From: JAAXGI01 sp963579625
Lineage (GTDB): Bacteria > Gemmatimonadota > Gemmatimonadetes > Longimicrobiales > Gaopeijiaceae
Direction of reading: 5' to 3'
Length of the DNA: 13,221 nucleotides
Assembly: GCA_963579625.1 (NCBI GenBank)
Contig: CAUZHN010000065.1
Coordinates: 1-13,221, forward strand
Shown piece after piece: positions 7,590 through 12,901 of this stretch; position 1 is the first letter of the stretch, and every line of letters begins with the position of its first letter. The position numbers and the translations under genes are program-made. Under the pieces are notes generated by a model. That model had not been told where the DNA came from. It did not search any database and saw only the letters and a program-made list of their open reading frames with translations.

Positions 7590-9974
7590 ATGAGATATCC
7601 GTCGGGGTGCCTGCCGTCTTGCTCCCCGCTCAACCTTTGTGCAGTGGGGCTTATTGGCGGACTCTTTGTGGGTGGGACGGCCTCCGATCTCCGGGGCCAA
7701 GCCCCGGCCGAACCGAGAACCATGCGGACGGAAGCCAACGGGACTGTGCAAGCGATGTCTCAAGCGGCCCCGACCCCTGAGGAGTTGGGTCTGGTTCCGG
7801 GCCGGCCCAGAGTCAGCCCGACTCGAACTGACACGCCGCCCGTGATCGACGGCGTTCTGGACGACGAGATCTGGCGCACGGCGGCACACCTTACTGAGTT
7901 CACCCAGCAATCCCCCTTAGAGGGAGCTCCCGGGACCGAAGCGACGGACGTCTACATTGCATACGATTCGGACAACATCTACTTCGGTCTTCACGCGCAC
8001 TACGAGGATCCATCCATCATGCGCTCGAACCGGGTCGAGCGTGATCGTGCCTCGCAAGATGACCTCATGACCGTCTACTTCGACACATTTATGGATCAGC
8101 AACGGGGCTACGACTTCGACGTGAACGGTTATGGTGTTCAGGGCGATGGGATCATGTCTATGGGACGTCGAGGCTTCCGTCCAGGATCCGGTACCGTTGC
8201 GCAGGCGATCCCTCCTGCGGATCGATCCTGGGACGCACTCTTCGAAACCGGAGCACAACTCGTCGAGGACGGGTTCGTCGCAGAAATGTCGATTCCCTTC
8301 AAGAGCCTTCGTTACCCGAGGCCGCCCGAGGGAGAACCCCACCGCTGGGGATTCCAGATCGTTCGGGAGATCAAGTCGAAGGACCAAGAGAATCAGGTCT
8401 GGGCGCCGATGTCGCGTGATGAAACCAGTTTCTTCACACAGATGGGAATCATCGAGGGAATGACGGACATCTCCACTAGCCGCAACATTGAGATCCTTCC
8501 GACCTTCACGGCCATCCAGTTCGGATCGATCAACCCGACAGTTCCGGAGTTCGCCACCAAAGACCCAGATCCGGATGCCGGCGTAAATCTAAAGTACGGG
8601 CTGACATCAGATCTCACCGCTGACTTCACGATCAATCCGGACTTCTCCCAGATCGAGTCGGACCAACCACAGATAGAGGTCAACCAGCGCTTCCCTCTCT
8701 TCTTTCGGGAGCTCAGGCCATTCTTCATAGAAGGTGCGGAGATTTTCGAGATTCGGGCTCCGGTAACCTTCGTGCATACACGCACAATCGTGGATCCGGA
8801 CTATGGGGCGAAGTTGAGCGGGCAGGTCGGTCGATTCACTCTCGGCGTGCTGACGGCAAACGACCGCGCACCGGGAAGGGTGGACAATGAGGAAGATCCG
8901 GTATTTCACAAGACCGCACAGACATTCATCGCCAGGGCTCGTTACGAACTCTACGCAGAATCGAATATGGGAGCCATCCTCACCAACCGTGAGTTCCTGG
9001 ACAGCCATAGCCGAGTCTTTGGGACGGACGGCAACTTCCGGTTGAGCCCCACGATCTCCGGCGACTTCAGGGCTGTGGGCTCCCGTTCCAAGGATCTCGG
9101 CACTGAGGAAGTGGATGGGCACATGCTCGCAACCCGAATCCGCCAGAACGGCCGAAACATCAGCTGGGCCCTGTCAGCCTATCAGATTTCCCCAAACTTT
9201 CGAACGGAGGTCGGCTTCGTCCGGCGCCGGAACATGCGGACTGTTGCGGGCGAGTTCGGATACCGGTTCTGGCCAGAGAGCTGGGTCATCAACTGGGGCC
9301 CAACAATCGATTACGGACAGAACTACGATTACGATCAGGTCCTCCAAGATGAGAATTTGGCACTGGGGATCAACTTCAACTTCGCCCGAAACATCAGCTT
9401 TTCCTCCGACTTTAACCAGGATATGGAGCGGTTTGGGGGCGTCAACTTCAGAAAAAATCGGCTCTCCATGAGAGCGAGGGTCAACACGAACCGCAGTTAC
9501 TCTTTCGGAGGCAGCTTCGCTACCGGAGATGAAATCTTTTTCCTAGGCCCGTTCCTCGGTCATGAATTCACTTGGCGTCTAAACGGAACTGTACGTCCCT
9601 TGGACCGCCTCAACGCGAACCTCAGCTTCGAGCGTCGCCGCTTCACGGATCCTGCCAACAACAATGAAGAGCTGTTTGACGTGCGCATTTTCCGAGCCAC
9701 CACGAACCTTCAGTTCACGGATCGGTTGGGAATGCGCAACATCATGGAGTTCAACTCGCAAGCCGAGACCATCGATTTCAACGTTCTCTTCAACTACCGG
9801 ATTAATGCGGGGACTGTCTTTTTCGTCGGATATGATGACCACTTCCAACAGGCCGATCTAATCGAGGGGGACCGGGATGGAGATGGTCTGGAAGAGCAGA
9901 TCTTCTTCACGACAGGCCAACGACGTACAAACCGGGCAGTTTTCGTAAAGCTTCAATACCTACTGAGGTACTGA
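7590..9974 (+). CDS. CBM9-like/DUF5916 outer-membrane protein, paralogue 2
   Basis: A 794-residue homologue of the preceding gene, colinear over its whole length and by eye roughly three-quarters identical. Residues 1-38 are an export signal with hydrophobic core LCAVGLIGGLFVGG. CBM9-like domain: VIDGVLDDEIWRTAAHLTEF and VYIAYDSDNIYFGLHA. DUF5916 hallmarks NPDFSQIESD and ELRPFFIEGAEIFEI are conserved, as is the C-terminal YLLRY typical of Bam-folded barrels. The Gly/His-rich insert of paralogue 1 is replaced by a shorter GRRGFRPGSGTVAQA segment. No clear Shine-Dalgarno precedes the ATG. The 158-nt gap after paralogue 1 has no obvious terminator; a TTGATT near 7486 is a weak -35 candidate, so both co-transcription and a separate promoter are possible. 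The stop lies 4 nt from the stop of the convergent arsC. Confidence 0.85.
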   Translation: MRYPSGCLPSCSPLNLCAVGLIGGLFVGGTASDLRGQAPAEPRTMRTEANGTVQAMSQAAPTPEELGLVPGRPRVSPTRTDTPPVIDGVLDDEIWRTAAHLTEFTQQSPLEGAPGTEATDVYIAYDSDNIYFGLHAHYEDPSIMRSNRVERDRASQDDLMTVYFDTFMDQQRGYDFDVNGYGVQGDGIMSMGRRGFRPGSGTVAQAIPPADRSWDALFETGAQLVEDGFVAEMSIPFKSLRYPRPPEGEPHRWGFQIVREIKSKDQENQVWAPMSRDETSFFTQMGIIEGMTDISTSRNIEILPTFTAIQFGSINPTVPEFATKDPDPDAGVNLKYGLTSDLTADFTINPDFSQIESDQPQIEVNQRFPLFFRELRPFFIEGAEIFEIRAPVTFVHTRTIVDPDYGAKLSGQVGRFTLGVLTANDRAPGRVDNEEDPVFHKTAQTFIARARYELYAESNMGAILTNREFLDSHSRVFGTDGNFRLSPTISGDFRAVGSRSKDLGTEEVDGHMLATRIRQNGRNISWALSAYQISPNFRTEVGFVRRRNMRTVAGEFGYRFWPESWVINWGPTIDYGQNYDYDQVLQDENLALGINFNFARNISFSSDFNQDMERFGGVNFRKNRLSMRARVNTNRSYSFGGSFATGDEIFFLGPFLGHEFTWRLNGTVRPLDRLNANLSFERRRFTDPANNNEELFDVRIFRATTNLQFTDRLGMRNIMEFNSQAETIDFNVLFNYRINAGTVFFVGYDDHFQQADLIEGDRDGDGLEEQIFFTTGQRRTNRAVFVKLQYLLRY

Positions 9975-9978
9975 GGGT

Positions 9979-10449
9979 CTAATCTGACCGGCCAATTCGG
10001 TCAAGCTCGATCCTCAGTAGTTCCGGATTGAGCGTATCCAGTGATAAAGAAAGGAAATCGTCGATCCTTCGGCTCAGTCTCTGAAAGACTTCTTCAAAGG
10101 CTTGCACCTCGTTGGGCGCCCCCACAGGGTCTTCGACCCCCCAGTGAGCAGTCAACGTCGCTTCCGGAAATACAGGGCACGCCTGCCTGGCCTGATCGCA
10201 CACCGTGATCACTACGTCCCAACCGCTACTCAGCACCTCTTCGATTCGCTTGGGTCGGTGGCTCACAACGGAGATGCCGTGCACCGCCAGCACCCGGAGC
10301 GCACCAAGGTTCACCAGCGCAGCTGGCGTGACACCCGCGCTTTCCACCTCTACACAACTGCTGCCCCGCTCGCGGAGGAGAGCCTCGGCGATCTGACTAC
10401 GAGCCGAGTTCGCCATGCACAGCACCAATACGCGGAGTGGAAGTTTCAT
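9979..10449 (-). CDS. arsC: Arsenate reductase, thioredoxin-coupled (LMW phosphatase fold)
   Basis: A 156-residue cytosolic protein with the low-molecular-weight phosphatase fold. The ATG at 10449 is preferred over the upstream ATG at 10596 because it has GGGGA 5 nt before it and starts right before the P-loop, as in the family. The P-loop is LCMANSARSQ (10-19; Cys11 nucleophile, Arg17). The redox relay Cys84 and Cys91 sits in VCDQARQACPVFP with the seven-residue spacing of the Bacillus/Staphylococcus ArsC type, and HWGVEDP (102-108) supplies the general-acid Asp107. All four key residues argue for arsenate reduction rather than tyrosine phosphatase activity. No arsR, arsB/acr3 or arsM is adjacent, so it is an isolated copy within this window. 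It converges on the second DUF5916 gene with a 4-nt gap. Confidence 0.88.
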   Translation of the reverse strand: MKLPLRVLVLCMANSARSQIAEALLRERGSSCVEVESAGVTPAALVNLGALRVLAVHGISVVSHRPKRIEEVLSSGWDVVITVCDQARQACPVFPEATLTAHWGVEDPVGAPNEVQAFEEVFQRLSRRIDDFLSLSLDTLNPELLRIELDRIGRSD

Positions 10450-10781
10450 TCGAATCCCCACAGGGGAGAGCCGGCGAGCGATAAAGAGAACCGGCTTTGA
10501 CGAAAACGAGTGCCATAACCACCTCCCCAACGTATCCCAGTTCCCTCGATCAGTTGCTGCTTTGAAACTCCGGTTGTCTGACCTTCGCAGGGCCACTCAT
10601 CAGAGGGATACGCTCCCCGTGCTGGCCTAGGGGGACATAGATGGGATGAGGAGTTTGAAATGATAATGCTACTCTCGATCAGCTCATAGGACAGCCCAAA
10701 CCTCCATTCTTCTCGTCAAGCCTCTTTACGACCTAACACCCACAAGATAGCTTCTTGGCGTCCCTAGGGACTGGGCTGCAG
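10450..10781. other. Intergenic stretch upstream of arsC and the small-RNA locus
   Basis: No convincing gene is present on either strand. This region must carry the arsC promoter (leftward) and probably a rightward promoter for the structured locus that follows. GTCCCTAGGGAC at 10760-10771 is a perfect 12-bp palindrome just ahead of that locus and could be an operator. A GATAAT string near 10663 is -10-like, but I see no matching -35. Confidence 0.4.
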
Positions 10782-10859
10782 ACGTTGGGTCAGGAGTGCT
10801 CGACGCCAGCAGGCCGCGGGACTTGATCCCGCCGGAGCTTCGCCCAATGTTGACTCTTG

Positions 10860-10873
10860 AAAGGAGGTGATCC
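10860..10873 (+). promoter_or_regulatory. Extended Shine-Dalgarno, full complement of the 16S rRNA tail
   Basis: AAAGGAGGTGATCC is a perfect complement of the usual bacterial 16S 3' tail GGATCACCTCCTTT, far longer than the 4-7 bases typical of ribosome binding sites. AGGAGG (10862-10867) lies 7 nt before TTG at 10875, ideal spacing for initiation. The flanks do not resemble 16S sequence, so an rRNA fragment in reverse orientation is unlikely. Confidence 0.55.
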
Positions 10874-10874
10874 C

Positions 10875-10937
10875 TTGTCGATTTCCAGTAGCCAGTTCAG
10901 CCTAGCACGGGCAGGCGGTCGCCGTTTCGGTCGGTAA
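10875..10937 (+). CDS. Possible 20-residue basic small protein or leader peptide, TTG start
   Basis: Starting at TTG 10875, 20 codons are open and stop at TAA 10935-10937. The product starts with a Ser-rich part (MSISSSQF) and ends in a basic, Gly/Arg-rich part (ARAGGRRFGR). The start is supported by the extended Shine-Dalgarno 7 nt upstream. Codons 6-11 overlap the 5' arm of the long-range stem (10891-10906), so translating ribosomes would melt that stem. A regulatory peptide, a small functional protein, or no translation at all are all possible; I know no family for it. Confidence 0.35.
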   Translation: MSISSSQFSLARAGGRRFGR

Positions 10938-11004
10938 CAGCCGAATCGTTCGTTCGCTGTTCTAAGCCGCGCATCGCGATCGCGCTAGGCTGAACGGCGT
11001 GACG

Positions 11005-11043
11005 AAAAGGCCGTCAACGAATTCAACTCGTTGACGGCCTTTT
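11005..11043 (+). terminator. Very strong intrinsic terminator, possibly bidirectional
   Basis: GGCCGTCAACGA (11009-11020) pairs perfectly with TCGTTGACGGCC (11028-11039) around a 7-nt loop, flanked by AAAA and TTTT that extend the stem and supply the U-tract (TTTTCCTTT). On the minus strand the same hairpin is followed by TTTTCG, so it may also end transcripts of the minus-strand gene at 11284-11814, whose stop is 240 nt away. The intervening 11044-11283 holds no gene I can support; it has a minor CGACC/GGTCG hairpin near 11220 without a T-tract. Confidence 0.92.
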
Positions 11044-11283
11044 CCTTTGTGATAAGGGCACTCCTGACAAACCAGACGGACCCAGCTATCCGAAGTAGCT
11101 CAGGGTTACTTTCCTAAGTACAACAGTGATAAGCAGTTATAGATTTTCAGTAAGGCTACGCACAATCATACTACTCACAATACCACTCACTTAGACCGGA
11201 AAATCAGCCCAAATACTGCCGACCCCCCCTTCGGTCGCCGGGGTGCCTGGTACTAGTGCAAGGTCATATACGTTGGCCCAGTT

Positions 11284-11814
11284 CTAGAAGATCATGATGT
11301 GGGCCATAGGCTGGCCGGAGCGCATCAAGTAAGGTTGAAAGGCATCCGGCTGGGTTGAGAGTCCGGTCAATTCAGGTGTGGCATTGGGCACCCAGATGAT
11401 CGTCAGAGGTGAGGCATTATTAAAACGAGGGCCGCGAAGCATGTATGCTATCGCAATATCTGGCATCGGTACGTCGCCGGCCCGGATCTCCTCTTGCACT
11501 AAGTCTGCTGCGTTGCTATCGCCCCTTTCGAACCCGAGTTCTCTTCTCCGAGCCATCATTGGTTCGATACTCTGTGGGAAGCAAGACACTCTGAAGTCTG
11601 CGCCTGGGTCGTCTGCCCAGCAGATCATATCATTCGTGCCCTGACGCAAGACGGTGCCGTTGTCGTTTCCATCAAATGAGAGGACAGTTGCTCCATCTCG
11701 CAGGGCTTCGGGCAGTGGGGCCACGGTTTGGGTGATTATTTCTCCAGTACTCTGTTGGGCTTGTACAGGAATCACCGCGAGCAATGTCGCGGTAAGCACA
11801 AACAGTGATCTCAT
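11284..11814 (-). CDS. Secreted hypothetical protein
   Basis: A 176-residue exported protein of unknown function. Residues 1-20 are a Sec signal peptide (MRSLFVLTATLLAVIPVQAQ), with cleavage expected around AQA-QQ. GGAGGAG lies just 2-3 nt before the ATG at 11814, a clear ribosome binding site. The mature region carries GTNDMICWADDPGADF followed by a second Cys (Cys65 and Cys78), which could form a disulfide. Such a Gly-Thr-Asn...Cys...Asp-Pro-Gly...Cys arrangement recurs, to my recollection, in uncharacterised secreted proteins of environmental bacteria, but I cannot name a Pfam family. The C-terminus (MRSGQPMAHIMIF) is hydrophobic but too short for a membrane anchor. Gene flanks are non-coding on both sides, so it appears monocistronic. 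Confidence 0.7.
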   Translation of the reverse strand: MRSLFVLTATLLAVIPVQAQQSTGEIITQTVAPLPEALRDGATVLSFDGNDNGTVLRQGTNDMICWADDPGADFRVSCFPQSIEPMMARRRELGFERGDSNAADLVQEEIRAGDVPMPDIAIAYMLRGPRFNNASPLTIIWVPNATPELTGLSTQPDAFQPYLMRSGQPMAHIMIF

Positions 11815-12016
11815 AACTCCTCCATTGAATGACGGCCTGTCCCGCTGGTCACTGCAACTTTCTTGAACTGCTTGAAAATCATATGAACATCTAGAGTTTG
11901 TCGCATCCTAACTAAATTTTGTTACTCCTCTACGAGGCAGAGAATTAGGGCGTGAGACGCTACCGTCGGACCCATATTTATCTTACTACTGCCTTCAGAT
12001 CAGGACATGGCCGATA

Positions 12017-12095
12017 GCGATTCGTTCGCGGGCACCGCGCCACTCCGAAAGAGTGGTGGGGCGTCAGCCCCATGGAGTCAGGTTGCCGGCTTTTT
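12017..12095 (+). ncRNA. Candidate structured RNA ending in a T-tract
   Basis: A compact multibranch fold is visible. GGCACC (12031-12036) pairs with GG-TTGCC (12081-12087, one bulged T), and C12029/G12028 pair with G12089/C12090. This closing helix encloses CCACTC-CGAAA-GAGTGG (12040-12056, extendable to 8 bp) and GGGGC-GTCA-GCCCC (12058-12071). TTTTT follows at 12091. A further hairpin GCGA/TCGC (12017-12029) competes with the outer pairs. The CGAAA loop and closing helix recall the cyclic-di-GMP-I (GEMM) aptamer, but the conserved GACGCAAAGCC core is missing, so I do not call it. The rest of the gap around it (11815-12016 and 12096-12168) holds no gene or other structure I can support. Confidence 0.4.
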
Positions 12096-12168
12096 GTTTG
12101 GCAGTCGGCCCCCAGTACCGGGCACCCCCCCTATTCCACCGCCGGTCTGGATGAATCACTAAACAGAG

Positions 12169-12223
12169 TTTTGCTCGTCCTGAGTTGCGGGTCTGAGTGG
12201 GGTGGGGCAGAATGAAGGCATGA
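12169..12223 (+). repeat. Dispersed promoter repeat, copy B
   Basis: From TTTTGCTCGTCCTGAG to the ATGA at 12220-12223, this copy matches copy C (from 12803 on) with only a handful of substitutions, including the full -35 segment absent from copy A. Similarity stops upstream of about 12169: the hairpin part shared by copies A and C is missing here. So the unit conserved in all three is the promoter-proximal part ending in the start codon. Confidence 0.8.
12185..12213 (+). promoter_or_regulatory. Candidate promoter for a leaderless mRNA (copy B)
   Basis: TTGCGG (12185-12190), a 17-bp spacer and CAGAAT (12208-12213) give sigma-70-like spacing. Six bases then precede the ATG at 12220, so transcription would begin at the start codon of the 14-codon mini-ORF. 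The spacer is unusually G-rich (GTGGGGTGGGG), and it is conserved among copies, which suggests more than promoter boxes is under constraint or that duplication was recent. Confidence 0.5.
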
Positions 12224-12264
12224 AGAAAACCCTGGTATTCGGCTCACATTGTGAGCCGAATTAA
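12220..12264 (+). CDS. 14-codon leader mini-ORF ahead of the lipoprotein gene
   Basis: The ATG embedded in repeat copy B opens MKKTLVFGSHCEPN and stops at TAA 12262-12264, 26 nt before the lipoprotein start at 12291. The ORF has no Shine-Dalgarno; it would be read from a leaderless 5' end. Its last nine codons are exactly covered by the perfect palindrome at 12237-12261, so translation would melt any RNA hairpin there. A regulatory upstream ORF is inferred. It might alternatively be an accidental frame if transcription starts elsewhere. Confidence 0.35.
   Translation: MKKTLVFGSHCEPN
12237..12261. promoter_or_regulatory. Perfect 25-bp palindrome, operator or attenuator hairpin
   Basis: ATTCGGCTCACA (12237-12248) and TGTGAGCCGAAT (12250-12261) are perfect inverted repeats around a single T. 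As DNA it is an ideal dimeric repressor site just downstream of promoter B. As RNA it would form an 11-bp stem with a 3-nt ATT loop. No T-run follows, so it is not an intrinsic terminator. It is not present in copies A or C, so any control through it is specific to the lipoprotein gene. Confidence 0.6.
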
Positions 12265-12290
12265 GAGATTCTCTGCCTCCCGAGCGTGGC

Positions 12291-12761
12291 ATGACTAAAC
12301 GCGTCATCTTGCTTGGAGTGGTATCGGTCCTCCTTGTTTCGGTTAGTGCCGGATGCTCAGCCGCATTCTGGGAGGGGTTTAATGAGGGGCTTGCCGGGGC
12401 CCAGGGGACAACTTCCGCCGGAAACGCGTACGCGAGTTCGAGTAAGCTTATGCTCTTCGGGGGACTTGGGCACGAAACCTACCTGGGTTGCATCTCCTGT
12501 AGCGAGCACACCAGTGACTCAGTCTTCAACGAATACAGTGAGTTCGGAAATGAGTACTCAAGTTCGAGCATCTACAATCGCTACAGTCAGTTCGGCTCAA
12601 GATACGACAATTACAGCGCCTGTAACCCCTACGCGTCCGATCCACCCGTCGTGGTTGGTGAGGATGGTACGTACTACGGTCGACTCACTGTCAACACCTA
12701 CAACAGTGATAGGTTCGGAGACTCGAACCTCCAGGCTTGGCTCGACTTAATGTGCCAATGA
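12291..12761 (+). CDS. Repeat-containing putative lipoprotein
   Basis: A 156-residue protein with a lipoprotein-type signal (MTKRVILLGVVSVLLVSVSAGC; Cys22 would be lipidated). The mature part contains YLGCISC (64-70, a CxxC pair), then two imperfect repeats, SDSVFNEYSEFGNEYSS (76-92) and SSSIYNRYSQFGSRYDN (91-107), and a third degenerate unit YSACNPYASDPPVVV (108-122). A GTYYGRLTVNTYNSDRF tail follows. This order (GCxxC, N-x-Y-x-x-[FY]-G repeats, NPYA-x-x-PP, YG-x-[LF]-T-x-N) recurs, as I recall, in small uncharacterised bacterial proteins; function is unknown. No Shine-Dalgarno is evident before the ATG, so initiation may depend on the preceding mini-ORF. It follows promoter B and is followed directly by repeat copy C. 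Confidence 0.7.
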   Translation: MTKRVILLGVVSVLLVSVSAGCSAAFWEGFNEGLAGAQGTTSAGNAYASSSKLMLFGGLGHETYLGCISCSEHTSDSVFNEYSEFGNEYSSSSIYNRYSQFGSRYDNYSACNPYASDPPVVVGEDGTYYGRLTVNTYNSDRFGDSNLQAWLDLMCQ

Positions 12762-12765
12762 GCCC

Positions 12766-12857
12766 CCCTCCGTGGCACCCAGCCACACCTAGCTATCCAC
12801 TGTTCTGCTCGTCCTGAGTTGCGGGCCTGAGTGGGGCGGGGCAGAATCAGGGCATGA
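12766..12857 (+). repeat. Dispersed promoter repeat, copy C
   Basis: This is the longest copy (92 nt). It starts 5 nt after the lipoprotein stop with CCCTCC and the hairpin GTGGC (12772-12776) / GCCAC (12782-12786). It runs through the AGCTATCCACTGTT segment shared with copy A and the promoter segment shared with B, and ends at the ATGA of the 15-codon mini-ORF. The hairpin may end the lipoprotein transcript, though no T-tract follows it. Confidence 0.82.
12819..12847 (+). promoter_or_regulatory. Candidate promoter for a leaderless mRNA (copy C)
   Basis: TTGCGG (12819-12824), a 17-bp spacer and CAGAAT (12842-12847), then six bases (CAGGGC) and the ATG at 12854. Geometry is identical to copy B. 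It would transcribe the 15-codon mini-ORF and the DUF2306-like gene from the first base of the mini-ORF start codon. Confidence 0.5.
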
Positions 12858-12901
12858 GCAAGATGAAGATATTTGCACACTGGTTGTGGCGAGCAACATG
12901 A
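12854..12901 (+). CDS. 15-codon leader mini-ORF overlapping the DUF2306-like gene
   Basis: The ATG in repeat copy C opens MSKMKIFAHWLWRAT and its TGA (12899-12901) overlaps the ATG of the next gene (12898-12900) as ATGA, the classic arrangement for translational coupling by re-initiation. As in copy B, no Shine-Dalgarno precedes it. Its peptide is unrelated to the copy B mini-ORF except for the initial ATGA, which is part of the repeat, so the act of translation rather than the peptide may matter. Confidence 0.4.
   Translation: MSKMKIFAHWLWRAT

Larger units (their letters stand above)
10782..11043 (+). ncRNA. Candidate structured small transcript with its own terminator
   Basis: Several helices lie in tandem on the plus strand. 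ACGTTGGG (10782-10789) pairs with CCCAATGT (10843-10850, one G-U), enclosing the hairpin GCGGGA/TCCCGC (10816-10821 with 10827-10832). Next come a strong Shine-Dalgarno and a possible 20-codon ORF. A long-range stem then pairs GCC plus GTTCAGCCTAGC (10891-10906, A10894 bulged) with GCTAGGCTGAAC plus GGC (10984-10998), enclosing AACAGC/GCTGTT (10936-10941 with 10956-10961). A strong terminator ends the unit at 11043. I tried tmRNA, 6S, SRP RNA and RNase P and saw none of their hallmarks. It could be a small-protein mRNA, a dual-function sRNA or an unknown structured RNA. The helices are seen directly; expression is inferred. Confidence 0.5.

Noticed and set aside
10450..10596. 49-residue N-terminal extension of ArsC
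   Set aside because: Thioredoxin-type ArsC proteins start about ten residues before the P-loop Cys, as from 10449; the extension is basic, family-unlike and lacks a better ribosome site.
10860..10874. Minus strand reads GGGATCACCTCCTTTC, like the 3' end of a 16S rRNA gene
   Set aside because: Only about 14-15 nt match; the sequence before it (TCGACAAG) is not the conserved CTGCGGCT-type 16S sequence, and nothing else of an rRNA operon is present. A strong plus-strand ribosome binding site explains it better.
12017..12095. Cyclic-di-GMP-I riboswitch
   Set aside because: The P2-like hairpin with CGAAA and the GG-TTGCC strand fit in outline, but the conserved GACGCAAAGCC core and the third helix are missing, and a GGGGC-GTCA-GCCCC hairpin takes their place.
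11226..12130. AGTACCNGGCACCCC present inverted near 11226-11250 and again near 12113-12128
   Set aside because: About 14 of 16 bases match, but the segment is GC-rich and short and the flanks do not align; not enough to call a repeat.
12169..12857. The repeats as integron attC sites around gene cassettes
   Set aside because: No paired R'/R'' core sites (GTTRRRY and its partner) are seen, one copy is inverted, and the repeats end on start codons rather than sitting symmetrically between genes. No integrase is present.
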